A DNA stretch of 64,000 bases from Variovorax paradoxus (GTDB taxonomy: Bacteria; Pseudomonadota; Gammaproteobacteria; Burkholderiales; Burkholderiaceae_C), in the NCBI RefSeq assembly GCF_030815975.1, contig NZ_JAUSXL010000001.1, positions 1-64,000 on the forward strand, written 5' to 3'. The notes under the pieces were generated by a model, which worked only from the letters and a program-made list of their open reading frames with translations, was not told the origin of the DNA and did not search any database. Both the position numbers and the translations under genes were made by a program. Shown here in pieces: positions 26,404-39,657 of the stretch. Each line of letters starts with the position of its first letter. Position 1 is the stretch's first letter.

Positions 26404-27621
26404 ATGAGCATCGAAACCATCGCCATCGTGGGCGCCGGCCAGGCCGGCGGCTGGGCCGCGCAGACGCTGCGCAGCGAGGGTTTCGCGGGCCGCATCATTC
26501 TGATCGGCGACGAGCCCCATCGCCCCTACGAACGCCCGCCGCTGTCCAAGGCGGTGCTCTCCGGGGACGCCCATGCGGACACGACCCAGCTGCTGAAGCC
26601 GGAAGCCTTCGATGCGCTCGGCATCGATTGGCGGCCGAACGTCGGCGCGACCTTCATCGACCGCGCGGCGAAGCAACTCCACCTGACGCAGGGAGCGCAG
26701 GTTTCATACGACAAGCTGATTCTCTGCAACGGCGGCCGGGCACGCCGCCTGAATATTCCAGGTGCCGATCTGCCTGGCGTCTTCAGCCTGCGCAGCATCG
26801 AGGATGCGGCGGCACTCGGTGCCGCGCTGTCTTCCGGCAAGCGGCTGCTCGTTGCCGGGGGCGGCTGGATCGGGCTCGAGGTGGCCGCGACGGCCCGGAC
26901 GAAGGGCCTGGACGTGACCGTCGTTGAAGCGATGGGCCGGCTGTGCGAGCGCACCGTGCCACCGGAAATTTCCGGCTACCTGCTGCAGCTCCACGCCGCC
27001 CATGGCGTCGATGTCCGGCTCGGCACCGGCATCGAACGCCTGGCGCAGAACGCGCGAGGCGGCCTCACGGCCTCGCTCGGCGATGGGCGCGCGCTCGACT
27101 GCGACGCGGTCCTCGTCGGTATCGGCCTGGTCCCCAACGACGAGCTCGCACGCGAGGCGGGTCTGGCGTGCGAGGGTGGCGTGCTGGTCGATTCGCAATG
27201 CCGCTCGTCCGATCCCGACATCCTGGCCGCGGGCGACGTGGCCACATGGCATTGCGAATGGGCGGGCCGGCGGATGCGGCTCGAATCGTGGCAGAACGCC
27301 CAGGAACAAGGGATCGCCGCCGCGCGCGCCGCGCTCGGTATCGCGGTGAACCATCAGCCGCTGCCCTGGTTCTGGTCGGACCAGTACGGCGTCAACCTGC
27401 AGATCTTCGGCATGCCCACGCCCGCGCACCGCGTGGTGTTGCGCGGCGACCGAAGCGCCAACAGCTTCGTGATGTTCTTCCTCGACGCCGACAAGGTCGT
27501 TGCGGCGCTGGGCCCCAACGCCGCGCGCGACCTGCGCCTTGCGCGGCGCCTGATCGAGCGCCGCACCAGCGTCGACGCGGCGCAGCTCGTCGACCTCCAG
27601 GTGCCGCTCGCCAAGCTTTGA
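26404..27621 (+). CDS. Ferredoxin reductase (FAD/NADH) of the ring-hydroxylating oxygenase
   Basis: 405 aa. FAD-binding GAGQAGGWAAQTLRSEGF at the start; NADH-binding GGGWIGLEVAATARTKGLDV near 150; the second FAD motif DILAAGDVATW near 275; and the reductase C-terminal domain with PWFWSDQYGVNLQIFG. This is the BphA4/AndAa/PuxA family of oxygenase-coupled reductases. It completes the three-component system. It follows the ferredoxin by 66 bases and is convergent with dctD, 63 bases away. Confidence 0.9.
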   Translation: MSIETIAIVGAGQAGGWAAQTLRSEGFAGRIILIGDEPHRPYERPPLSKAVLSGDAHADTTQLLKPEAFDALGIDWRPNVGATFIDRAAKQLHLTQGAQVSYDKLILCNGGRARRLNIPGADLPGVFSLRSIEDAAALGAALSSGKRLLVAGGGWIGLEVAATARTKGLDVTVVEAMGRLCERTVPPEISGYLLQLHAAHGVDVRLGTGIERLAQNARGGLTASLGDGRALDCDAVLVGIGLVPNDELAREAGLACEGGVLVDSQCRSSDPDILAAGDVATWHCEWAGRRMRLESWQNAQEQGIAAARAALGIAVNHQPLPWFWSDQYGVNLQIFGMPTPAHRVVLRGDRSANSFVMFFLDADKVVAALGPNAARDLRLARRLIERRTSVDAAQLVDLQVPLAKL

Positions 27622-27672
27622 GACAGCGGTTGCGGGACCTTTGCCAAGCGATCGAGCTTGTCAAAGCACGAG

Positions 27673-27684
27673 CCCGCCTGCGGG
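27673..27684. terminator. Possible hairpin between convergent genes
   Basis: CCCGC-CT-GCGGG, perfect 5-base arms, just beyond the dctD stop and 52 bases after the reductase stop. There is no T-run on either side, so it is only a weak bidirectional-terminator candidate. Confidence 0.25.
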
Positions 27685-29048
<1,364 letters not shown>

Positions 29049-29052
<4 letters not shown>

Positions 29053-30884
29053 TTGTTGATCACTCCTGTGGGGGTGGAAATAAGAATGGCCTGGACGGCG
29101 GCCGGCAGGTCGGCGACGAACGAGGCGCCGCCTTGCGGAAGGTTGGCCGCATGCAGCGTGCCGTCCATGGCCCGCACCAATTGTGCCGAGATCGCGAGCC
29201 CGAGCCCGAGGCCGGTGCCCGCCGGCTTGCTGGAGACGAAGGGCTCGAACAGGCGCGGCAGGATGTCGGGTGGAATGCCAGGGCCGGTGTCGCTCACGCG
29301 CAGGATCACCCTGCCCTCTTGCGGCCGCGCCTCGAGCCGCAGCGTGCGCCGGGGCGAGGCCTGCATGGCGTCGATGGCATTGCGCATCAGGTTGACGAGC
29401 ACGCTGCCCAGCGCGGCCTCTTCGGCCATGGCGCTCAGGTTTGGGGGCTGCACGTCGACCTCGACGGCAACACCGTTCTTCTTCGTGGCCTCGGCCACGA
29501 TGGCCTGCGCGTCGGCCACGGCGCGCGCCATCGGCACCGCCGCGAGCGGAAGTTCGCTCTTGTGCGCGAAGGTCTTGAGTTGCGAGGTCAGGCGCGCCAG
29601 GCGGTCGACCATGCCCCGGATGCGCTGCAGGTTGCCGCGCACGTCGTCGAATCGATTCTTGTCGAGCAGGATGGCGGCGCTCTCCGAGAGCGTGCGCATC
29701 GCGGTGAGCGGCTGGTTCAGTTCGTGTGCCACGCCGGCCGACATCTGGCCCAGTGCCGCCATCTTGCCTGCATGCACCAGCTCGCCCTGGGCAGCGCGCA
29801 GCTGCGCGGTGCGCGCCACCACGGTCGACTCGAGGGTGTCGTGCGCGGCCTGCAGCGCAGCCTGGTTGGCCAGCTTCTGCCGCACGGCGCGGCGGCGCTG
29901 CCACAGCGCGACGGCGATCAGCAGCAGCACCGCCATGGCGAGGCTCGCGGTGATGGCGGCATTGCGCGCGGCCACGCGCACCGGCGCCAGGCCGTCGAGC
30001 GCCATCAGCTGCCATGGCGCGCCGCGCAGCGAGCGCGTGGAGGCCAGCTGGTCGACGCCGTCGAGCGCGATGATCCTTGCGTCGCGCGCCAGCGTCTCCT
30101 TCAGCGTCCACTGCAGCGGCTGCAGGCCGGCCTCGCCGTAGGGGCGCGAGCGCTGCACCTCGGCCCGCTGCGAAACGTCGAGCGGCAGCATCGGCCGGAA
30201 CTTCAGGTCTTCGCGGGTGGAGAGGATCACCACGCCGCGCTGGTCGACCAGCGCCACGTCGCCCGGCAGCTTGCGCCAGGCGCGTTCGGTCTCCTCCAGG
30301 TTGACTTTGACGGCCACCACGCCGCGCGTGGGCTGGCCGCGGCGCAAGGCGTACGAGAGGTAGTAGCCTGGCTTGCGGCTGGTGATGCCGACGCCGTAGA
30401 AGCGGCCCCTGCCCTGCCCCAGCGCATCGATCACGTAGGGCCGGAACGACAGGTCCTGGCCGACAGTGGTGCCGGGCCGGTTCCAGTCGGAAGCCGCGAG
30501 CGAGGTGCCGGTGGCGTCCAGCACATAGAGCATCTCGGCGCCCGCGGTGGCGTTCACGCCGTCGAGGTAGCGGTTGACCGCATCGCGCAGCGGCGCATCC
30601 GAGGGCGCACCGAGCAGCGCGGGGACGATGGGCGTCATCTCCAGCAGCGCGGGCAAATACTCGAAACGGGCCAGGTCGGCATCGAGCCCCGTGGCGAGCA
30701 TGTCGAGCCGGTGGTCGGCCGCCTCGCGCAGCCGCGCGAGGCCGTTCTGCATGGCGAAGTGATGGCCGGCGAAGGCGGCCGCGGCCACCAGCGCCAGTGC
30801 GCCGCACCAGCGCAGCAGGCCGCGCCATCGCCTGGAGCGTTGAGAAGGCAGATCGAAGCGCCGGGCCGGCTCCCGTGAAATCAT
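29049..30884 (-). CDS. dctB: C4-dicarboxylate sensor histidine kinase
   Basis: 611 aa membrane kinase. One transmembrane helix near the N-terminus (ALALVAAAAFAGHHFA), a periplasmic double-PDC/dCache domain (FRPYVIDALGQGRGRFYGVG, SYALRRG) and a second helix (AAITASLAMAVLLLIAVAL). A coiled linker follows, then the phosphoacceptor His in AGVAHELNQPLTAMR and the ATPase boxes NLMRNAIDAM, DTGPGIPP and GTGLGLGLAIS. This is the classical DctB layout, sensing succinate, malate or fumarate. The ATG at 30884 (MISREPARR) is chosen over an upstream ATG at 30983. The stop overlaps the dctD start by three bases. Confidence 0.9.
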
Positions 30885-31056
30885 GAACCCGTTATTGCAC
30901 AAGGCCGTGAACGCCGCATCAGTGGCTGCCCGGTGGCGTGCGTCCTGCAACATTTCGTTCAGAGTAGGCGTCCAGTCAGGCATGGCGCAGTTCGCCGGCC
31001 CTGCCGCGAATGACCCGACAGGAGAACACGGTGCGGGCCATGATCGCCGGCGAGGG

Positions 31057-31710
31057 TCATCGCTTCGCCGGTCCGCCCTGCTTCAGGGCTTCGGACATGC
31101 CGATCAGCACGCCGCTCACCAGCGTGGCATAGCTGTCAAGCATCGCCTGCGAGGCGCGCAGGCTCAGCGCACGGCCATCGCGCAGGTTCTTGTGCGTGTC
31201 TTCCATGAGCTGTTCGAGCGCCACGGTGGCGCGCGCGCCGGTGCCGGTGCCCTTGCCCTGCATGGCCTGGAAGACTCCACGCCAAGGGCCGTCGGCCGGC
31301 GCCGCCTTGCGCACCGCGGCCAACAGCGTGTCTTCCATCTTCTCGACGTCGGCGAGCGCTTTCTTGAGCTGCGTCTCGCGCAGGCTCACGCCCTGGTCGA
31401 CCAGCTGCTGCAGCGCACGCTGGTTGGCCAGCACCGCCTGCTCCAGCGCGCCGTCCATGCCGGCGAAGGCCTTGGCCAGCAGCGCCTCCACGTCTGGCGC
31501 GGGCAGCTTGCTGCCCTCCGCGCCGGCCGAGGCTGCCTTGGTGACCGTGCCCAGCACCTGCCGGATATTCGCGAGCGTGAGCTCGCGGCCCTGCAGCGCC
31601 TTGAGCGTGGCCTCGTGCACGGCACGGCGGATGGTTTCGCCCTGCCTGGCGGAGGCGTCGGTGAACTTGTTGATCAGCGCGGCCTGATCGATGCCATTTT
31701 TGAGAATCAT
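31057..31710 (-). CDS. Helical protein next to phaB, possibly PHA-granule related
   Basis: 217 aa, Ala-, Leu- and Gln-rich, predicted almost wholly helical, without signal peptide or membrane segment. The start MILKNGIDQAALINKFTDAS is at 31710. It contains long amphipathic stretches (QAVLANQRALQQLVDQGVSL, SQAMLDSYATLVSGVLIGMS) reminiscent of phasins, but no motif proves this. It is 10 bases downstream of phaB, so is almost surely co-transcribed with phaAB. I infer a granule-associated or regulatory role in polyhydroxybutyrate metabolism; a general scaffold is the alternative. Confidence 0.7.
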   Translation of the reverse strand: MILKNGIDQAALINKFTDASARQGETIRRAVHEATLKALQGRELTLANIRQVLGTVTKAASAGAEGSKLPAPDVEALLAKAFAGMDGALEQAVLANQRALQQLVDQGVSLRETQLKKALADVEKMEDTLLAAVRKAAPADGPWRGVFQAMQGKGTGTGARATVALEQLMEDTHKNLRDGRALSLRASQAMLDSYATLVSGVLIGMSEALKQGGPAKR

Positions 31711-31720
31711 GATCGTGCGT

Positions 31721-32476
31721 TCATTGCATGTGCTGGCCGCCATTGATGGCGATGTTGGCGCCCGTCACGAACGCCGCCTCTTCCGAGGCGAGGTAGATGA
31801 TCAGGCCCGCCACTTCCTCGGGCTTGCCGAGACGGCCCACGGGGATGTGCGGCAGGATCTTGCTGTCGAGCACTTCCTTCGGGATGGCCGTGACCATCTT
31901 CGTGCCGATGTAGCCGGGCGAGATGGTGTTGACCGTCACGCCCTTCTTCGCTACCTCCAGCGCCAGCGCCTTGGTGAAGCCGTGCACGCCGGCCTTGGCG
32001 GCCGAGTAGTTGGTCTGGCCGAACGCGCCCTTCGAGCCGTTCACCGACGACACATTGATGATGCGGCCCCAGCCCCGGTCCACCATGCCGTCGGCCACCT
32101 GCTTGCTCATGTTGAACAGGCTGTCGAGGTTGGTGCGCAGCACGGCGTTCCAGTTGATCTGGTCCATCTTCTTGAAGGTCATGTCGCGCGTGATGCCGGC
32201 GTTGTTGACCAGCACATCGACCGGACCCAGGGCCTCCTGCACCTGGCTCACGGCGCGCGCGCAGGAGTCGTAGTCGGCCACGTCGCAGGGCACGGCCAGG
32301 ATCTCGTAGCCGCGCTGCGCCATCTGCGCCACCCAGTCCGCATGCGACTTGTTGCCCGGCGAATAGGTCACCGCGAGCTTGTAGCCCGCATCGACCATCT
32401 TGGTGGAGATCGTCTCGCCCAAGCCGCCCATGCCGCCGGTGACCAGGACCACGTGTTGCTGCTTGCTTTCGCTCAT
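31721..32476 (-). CDS. phaB: Acetoacetyl-CoA reductase
   Basis: 251 aa SDR. TGGMGGLGE is the NADPH-binding loop, NNAGITRD follows, and the catalytic Ser-Tyr-Lys lies in NVSSVNGSKGAFGQTNYSAAK. FGQTNYSAAKAG and PGYIGTKMV are hallmarks of PhaB. It reduces acetoacetyl-CoA to (R)-3-hydroxybutyryl-CoA, the monomer of PHB. It lies 40 bases downstream of phaA. No phaC synthase is present in the window. Confidence 0.92.
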   Translation of the reverse strand: MSESKQQHVVLVTGGMGGLGETISTKMVDAGYKLAVTYSPGNKSHADWVAQMAQRGYEILAVPCDVADYDSCARAVSQVQEALGPVDVLVNNAGITRDMTFKKMDQINWNAVLRTNLDSLFNMSKQVADGMVDRGWGRIINVSSVNGSKGAFGQTNYSAAKAGVHGFTKALALEVAKKGVTVNTISPGYIGTKMVTAIPKEVLDSKILPHIPVGRLGKPEEVAGLIIYLASEEAAFVTGANIAINGGQHMQ

Positions 32477-32516
32477 CTGCTTTCTCCTTGGTGCGTTGTG
32501 TGACAAAGAAAATCGG

Positions 32517-33701
32517 TCAGGCGCGTTCAACCGCGAGCGCCACGCCCATGCCGCCGCCGATGCACAGCGAGGCCAGGCCCTTGTTGGCGCCGCGGCGGCG
32601 CATCTCGTGCAGCAGCGTCACCAGCACGCGGCAGCCCGAAGCGCCGATGGGGTGGCCGATGGCGATGGCGCCGCCGTTCACGTTGATGCGGCTCGTGTCC
32701 CATTCCATCTCGCGGTTGACCGCGCAGGCCTGCGCCGCGAAGGCTTCGTTGATCTCCATCAGGTCGAGGTCCTGCGCCTTCCAGCCCGCCTTCTTCAGTG
32801 CCAGCTGCGAAGCGGGCACCGGGCCCATGCCCATGAGCGACGGGTCCAGGCCCGCGCTCGCATAGGCGCGGATCACGGCCAGCGGTTGCAGGCCGAGCGC
32901 GGCGGCGCGAGAGGCCGACATCACCAGCACCGCGGCCGCGCCGTCGTTCAGGCCCGAGGCGTTGCCGGCGGTCACCGAGCCGGCCTTGTCGAAGGCCGGG
33001 CGCAGGCTGGCGAGTGCATCGGCACTGGTCTTGCGGTTCACGAACTCGTCGGCCGAGAACACGACCGGGTCGCCCTTCTTCTGCGCAATGCTGAAGGGCA
33101 GGATTTCGTCATTGAAACGCCCCGCGTCCTGCGCGGCCGCGGCCTTCTGCTGCGAGGCGAGCGCCAGCGCGTCCTGCATCTCGCGCGTGATGCCGTACTT
33201 CTTGGCCACGTTCTCGGCCGTGGTGCCCATGTGGTACTGGTTGTAGACGTCCCACAGGCCGTCCACGATCATCGTGTCGACCAGCTTCCAGTCGCCCATG
33301 CGCTGGCCGTTGCGCGAGTTGGGCAGCACGTGCGGCGCGGCGCTCATGTTCTCCTGGCCGCCGGCCACCACGATCTCGGCATCGCCGCACTTCACGGCCT
33401 GCGCCGCGAGCATCACGGCTTTCAGGCCCGAGCCGCAGACCTTGTTGATGGTGAGGCCCGGCACGCCGATCGGCAGGCCGGCCTTGATGACCGTCTGCCG
33501 AGCCGGGTTCTGGCCCGCGCCGGCCGCAAGCACCTGGCCCATGATGACCTCGGACACCGCATCGCCCGGCACGCCGGCCTTTTCGAGCAGCCCCTTCACC
33601 ACATGCGCGCCCAGCTCCGGCGCAGGCGTGCCGGCCAGCGCGCCGCCGAATTTGCCGACCGCCGTGCGTTGCGCGGCCACGATCACGATATCGTCTGACA
33701 T
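32517..33701 (-). CDS. phaA: Acetyl-CoA acetyltransferase (beta-ketothiolase)
   Basis: 394 aa, the normal length for biosynthetic thiolase. The acyl-acceptor Cys is in INKVCGSGLKAV (about residue 89), with the catalytic NEAFA, GGAIAIGHPIGASG (His) and the second Cys in SLCIGGGMG. It condenses two acetyl-CoA to acetoacetyl-CoA for PHB or runs in reverse. It is followed by phaB and preceded by ndh at 54 bases, all on the minus strand. A BktB-like role with longer acyl chains cannot be excluded. Confidence 0.92.
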   Translation of the reverse strand: MSDDIVIVAAQRTAVGKFGGALAGTPAPELGAHVVKGLLEKAGVPGDAVSEVIMGQVLAAGAGQNPARQTVIKAGLPIGVPGLTINKVCGSGLKAVMLAAQAVKCGDAEIVVAGGQENMSAAPHVLPNSRNGQRMGDWKLVDTMIVDGLWDVYNQYHMGTTAENVAKKYGITREMQDALALASQQKAAAAQDAGRFNDEILPFSIAQKKGDPVVFSADEFVNRKTSADALASLRPAFDKAGSVTAGNASGLNDGAAAVLVMSASRAAALGLQPLAVIRAYASAGLDPSLMGMGPVPASQLALKKAGWKAQDLDLMEINEAFAAQACAVNREMEWDTSRINVNGGAIAIGHPIGASGCRVLVTLLHEMRRRGANKGLASLCIGGGMGVALAVERA

Positions 33702-33755
33702 GAGAATCTCCTTGAGGTTGGTGCGAAAGAAGGTCGAGTCATTGCCCTTGGCTGC

Positions 33756-35090
33756 TCAATGCAGCTTGACGTGGGGTTCGGTGCGCCGCGTGATGAGGCG
33801 CGCGAGCGTGTCGAGCGAGACCTTGACGACGCCGTGCAGCGCCAGCTCGTGCATCTTGTAGAGCGACACGTACATGAGCCGCGCGAAGCGGCCTTCGATC
33901 ATCAGGCTGCCGCCGCCCCGCCCGCCCATCATGTTGCCGACGGTGCTGAATTCGCCCAGCGACACCAGAGAGCCGAAGTCGCGGTAGCGGTAGGGCTCGA
34001 GCGTCTTTCCGCCCAGGCGGCGGCGGATCTGCGCCGCGACGTGCGAGGCCTGCTGGTGCGCCGCCTGCGCGCGCGGCGGCACCAGGCCGCCCTTGCCGCC
34101 GTTGGCCTCGGGCCAGTCGCAGGCCGCGCAGTCGCCGATGGCGAAGATGTGCTCATCGCGCGTGGTCTGCAAGGTCGGCAGCACCTCGAGCTGGTTGCTG
34201 CGGTTGGTCTCCAGCCCCGCGATGTCCTTCATGAAATCGGCCGCCTTCACGCCCGCCGCCCACACCACCAGCTCGGCCGGCAATACGCGGCCATCGGCCA
34301 GCCGCACGCCCTCGGGCAGCACCTCGGCCACCTTGGCCGAGGTGTGCACGTCCACGCCCAGCTTGCGCAGCAGCGCTTCGGTGGCGGCCGACATGCGCGC
34401 AGGCAATGCGGGCAGCACGCGATCGGCGGCTTCGATCACGCTGACCTGGATGTCCTTCTCGGCATCGACGCGGTCCAGCCCGTAGGCCACCACTTCGCGC
34501 GTGGTGCGATGCAGCTCGGCCGCCAACTCCACGCCCGTGGCGCCCGCGCCGATGATCGCCACATGCAGCTGCTCGGGCCGCAGCGGCGTGGCCTGCGCAT
34601 GCGCGCGGATGCAGGCGTTGACCATGCGCTGGTGAAAGCGCTGCGCATCCGTCTTCGATTCGAGCCGCAGCGCATGCTCGCGCACGCCGGGCGTGCCGAA
34701 GTCGTTGCTGAGGCTGCCGATGGCGACCACCAGCGTGTCGTAGCCGAAGGCGCGTTCGGGCGTGACCAGCCGGCCTTCGTCGTCAAGATACGGCGCGACC
34801 TGCACCTCGCGCCGCTCGCGGTCGATGCCGGTGAGCTCGCCGAGCCGGAAGCGGAAGCCGTGCCAGTGCGCCTGCGCGAGGTAGTCGACCTCGTGCGCGC
34901 TCATGTCCATGCTGCCGGAGGCAATCTCGTGCAGCTTGGGCTTCCACACATGGGTGCGGTGCTTGTCGACCAGCGTGATGTCCGCCATGCCGCGTTTGCC
35001 CAGGGTGTCGCCGAGCCGCGTGGCCAGCTCCAGGCCACCGGCACCGCCGCCGACGACGACGACGCGGTGCTTCGATTCAGGGGTGCTCAT
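33756..35090 (-). CDS. ndh: NADH:quinone oxidoreductase, type II
   Basis: 444 aa. N-terminal FAD motif VVVVGGGAGGLELATRLGDT, NADH-binding IIGAGATGVELAAELHR near 180 and AIGDCAACDWPE near 310; the C-terminal region (YVSLYKMHELALHG) provides membrane attachment. Single-subunit, non-proton-pumping NDH-2, which reoxidises NADH at the cytoplasmic face. It lies 35 bases after dctA on the same strand; in this block it could drain the NADH from pyruvate dehydrogenase. Confidence 0.9.
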   Translation of the reverse strand: MSTPESKHRVVVVGGGAGGLELATRLGDTLGKRGMADITLVDKHRTHVWKPKLHEIASGSMDMSAHEVDYLAQAHWHGFRFRLGELTGIDRERREVQVAPYLDDEGRLVTPERAFGYDTLVVAIGSLSNDFGTPGVREHALRLESKTDAQRFHQRMVNACIRAHAQATPLRPEQLHVAIIGAGATGVELAAELHRTTREVVAYGLDRVDAEKDIQVSVIEAADRVLPALPARMSAATEALLRKLGVDVHTSAKVAEVLPEGVRLADGRVLPAELVVWAAGVKAADFMKDIAGLETNRSNQLEVLPTLQTTRDEHIFAIGDCAACDWPEANGGKGGLVPPRAQAAHQQASHVAAQIRRRLGGKTLEPYRYRDFGSLVSLGEFSTVGNMMGGRGGGSLMIEGRFARLMYVSLYKMHELALHGVVKVSLDTLARLITRRTEPHVKLH

Positions 35091-35125
35091 GGGGCGGCGG
35101 TGCGGGGTGGACTCGGCGGACTCGC

Positions 35126-36535
35126 TCAGCGGCCCGAACCCGCGGGCACGTGCGCCTCGGTGGCATCGAGCACGCGTTCGGGCTCGTCGGCTTCTGCCGC
35201 GCTTTCCTGGTTCAGGTGCTGGTGCATGCGCACGGTGTCCAGGTCACCGGTCCACTTGGCCACCACCAGCGTGGCCACGCCGTTGCCGATCAGGTTGGTG
35301 AGCGCGCGGGCTTCCGACATGAAACGATCGATGCCCAGGATCAGCGCCAGGCCGGCCACCGGCACGTGCCCCACGGCCGACAGCGTGGCCGCCAGCACGA
35401 TGAAGCCGCTGCCCGTGACGCCTGCCGCGCCCTTCGAGGTGAGCAGCAGCACGGCCAGCAGCGTGAATTGCTGGGTGAGCGTCATGTCGGTGTTGGTCGC
35501 CTGCGCGATGAACACCGCCGCCATCGTCAGGTAGATCGAGGTGCCGTCGAGGTTGAACGAGTAGCCCGTGGGCACCACCAGGCCGACCACCGACTTCTTC
35601 GCGCCCAGGTTCTCCAGCTTGGCCATCATGCGCGGCAGCACCGATTCGCTCGACGACGTGCCCAGCACGATCAGCAGCTCTTCCTTGATGTACTTGATGA
35701 ACTTCCAGATGCTGAAGCCGTGGAACCGCGCGATCCCTCCCAGCACCACGAAGATGAACAGCAGGCAGGTCAGGTAGAACGTGGCCATCAGCTGGCCCAG
35801 CTGCAGCAGCGAGCTCACGCCGTACTTGCCGATGGTGAAGGCCATCGCGCCGAAGGCGCCGATGGGTGCGACCTTCATGATGTAGCCCACGATCACGAAC
35901 AGCACGTGCGAGCCCTTCTCGATCACGTCGAACACCAGCGTGCCGCGCCCGCCGAACTTGTGCAGCGCAAAGCCGAACATCACCGCGATCAGCAGCACCT
36001 GCAGGATCTCGCCCTTGGCGAAGGCATCGACCACCGTGTTCGGGATCACGTTGAGCAGGAAGTCGGTGGTGCTCTGCATCTTTCCGGGACCGGTGTAGGC
36101 CGCGATGCCCTTGGTGTCGAGCTGGCTCACGTCGACGTTCATGCCGGCGCCGGGCCGCACGATGTTGATGATGACGAGGCCCACCACCAGCGCGATGCTG
36201 CTCACGATCTCGAAGTACAACAGCGCCAGGCCACCGGTCTTGCCGACCTTCTTCATGTCTTCCATGCCGGCGATGCCGACCACCACCGTGCAGAAGATGA
36301 TCGGCGCGATGATCATCTTGATGAGCTTGATGAAGCCGTCGCCCAGCGGCTTCATCGACGCGCCGGTGTCGGGATAGAAATGCCCCAGCAGCACCCCGAG
36401 CACGATGGCGGTGATGACCTGGAAGTAGAGCGATTTGTAAAAGGGCTTGGGTGTGACGGATGGTTGGTCCACGGGAATCTCCTGGAAAATTTCAGACGCC
36501 GGCGGCATGCGCCCGCCGGTCTTGGGCAAGGTCAT
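35126..36535 (-). CDS. dctA: C4-dicarboxylate:cation symporter
   Basis: 469 aa membrane protein of the DAACS (SLC1-like) family with 8 transmembrane helices and two re-entrant loops. Motifs: [23 protein letters not shown], the Ser-rich hairpin [14 protein letters not shown], and [17 protein letters not shown]. It imports succinate, fumarate and malate. The ATG at 36535 has GAGG eight bases upstream; a start at 36577 would overlap maeB. The gene begins 13 bases after the maeB stop, so it is in one unit with malic enzyme. DctBD, encoded about 4 kb away on the same strand, is the expected regulator. Confidence 0.93.
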   Translation of the reverse strand: MTLPKTGGRMPPASEIFQEIPVDQPSVTPKPFYKSLYFQVITAIVLGVLLGHFYPDTGASMKPLGDGFIKLIKMIIAPIIFCTVVVGIAGMEDMKKVGKTGGLALLYFEIVSSIALVVGLVIINIVRPGAGMNVDVSQLDTKGIAAYTGPGKMQSTTDFLLNVIPNTVVDAFAKGEILQVLLIAVMFGFALHKFGGRGTLVFDVIEKGSHVLFVIVGYIMKVAPIGAFGAMAFTIGKYGVSSLLQLGQLMATFYLTCLLFIFVVLGGIARFHGFSIWKFIKYIKEELLIVLGTSSSESVLPRMMAKLENLGAKKSVVGLVVPTGYSFNLDGTSIYLTMAAVFIAQATNTDMTLTQQFTLLAVLLLTSKGAAGVTGSGFIVLAATLSAVGHVPVAGLALILGIDRFMSEARALTNLIGNGVATLVVAKWTGDLDTVRMHQHLNQESAAEADEPERVLDATEAHVPAGSGR

Positions 36536-36548
36536 GGCCGCACCCTCG

Positions 36549-38834
<2,286 letters not shown>

Positions 38835-38851
38835 GGTGTCTCCGTGGAATG

Positions 38852-39649
38852 TCAAAGAGGGGCCGTGGGCGTACCCGCACCGGCCAGCCAGTGCCGCAGG
38901 CCGTACAGCAGCGCCGCGGGCTGGTCGGCGTGCACCCAGTGGCCGGCGTCGGCGATGCGCTCGGTCTGCGCGTGCGGGAACAGCGCGCGGATGCCCGCGA
39001 GCGACGAAGGCGGCACGTAGGCGGACTCCGCGCCGTGGACAAAGAGCGCCGGGCCGTCGTAGCGCGCGTCGCGCAGCGCGTCGGGAAAGCCGCAGAGCTC
39101 GTGCATGCACAGCCCGGTGGCGAGCAGGTTGAGCCGCCAGTCGAAGCGGTCGTGCTGCCGGCGCAGGTTCTGCATCACGAAGTCGACCGGGGCCTCCGCG
39201 CCGAGACTGTCGGCCAGCGCCTGATGGATCTCGCGGCGGCTGGCCGCACTGGCCGCGTCGAAGCTGCGCATGGTCGACACGTACGACGAGAACTGGTCGG
39301 CGTAGCTCTCGGGAGCGATGTCGATCACCGCCACGCCGCCGATGGCCAGCGGGTGCGACAGCGCGAGGGCCATCGCCGTCTTGCCGCCCATGCTGTGGCC
39401 GATCACGAACGGCCGCTGCAGCTGCTCGCGCGCGATCAGCGCCAGCACGTCGTCCGCCATCTCGGCGTACGACATGGACTCGGCCCAGGGCGAGGCGCCA
39501 TGGTTGCGGGCATCGGGCAGGTAGACGCGGTGGTCCGCGGCCAGCACCTGCGCAACCTGCGTCCAGTTGCGCCCCGCGCCGAACAGGCCGTGCAGGATCA
39601 CCACCGGGGGCCCCGATCCCAGCGCCTCGAAAGCCAGTGCGAGCGGCAT
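38852..39649 (-). CDS. Alpha/beta hydrolase, YbfF-like esterase
   Basis: 265 aa cytosolic hydrolase: VVILHGLFGAGRNWTQVAQ, nucleophile GHSMGGKTAM (Ser near residue 95), ALFVHGAES and the final His in ADAGHWVHADQP. This pattern is that of the YbfF/ABHD11 group of thio- and carboxylesterases. The ATG at 39649 is 8 bases after the lpdA stop, and maeB follows 17 bases downstream, so it is firmly inside the pyruvate/malate operon. Its human relative ABHD11 is reported to affect lipoylation of 2-oxoacid dehydrogenases, which makes the position behind lpdA suggestive; the link here is inference. Confidence 0.83.
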   Translation of the reverse strand: MPLALAFEALGSGPPVVILHGLFGAGRNWTQVAQVLAADHRVYLPDARNHGASPWAESMSYAEMADDVLALIAREQLQRPFVIGHSMGGKTAMALALSHPLAIGGVAVIDIAPESYADQFSSYVSTMRSFDAASAASRREIHQALADSLGAEAPVDFVMQNLRRQHDRFDWRLNLLATGLCMHELCGFPDALRDARYDGPALFVHGAESAYVPPSSLAGIRALFPHAQTERIADAGHWVHADQPAALLYGLRHWLAGAGTPTAPL

Positions 39650-39657
39650 GGCGGCGC

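Noticed and set aside
30934..30949. Sigma-54-like TGGCGTGCGTCCTGCA on the plus strand
   Set aside because: Right GG/GC spacing but poor elements, and no plus-strand gene follows; dctB is on the other strand.
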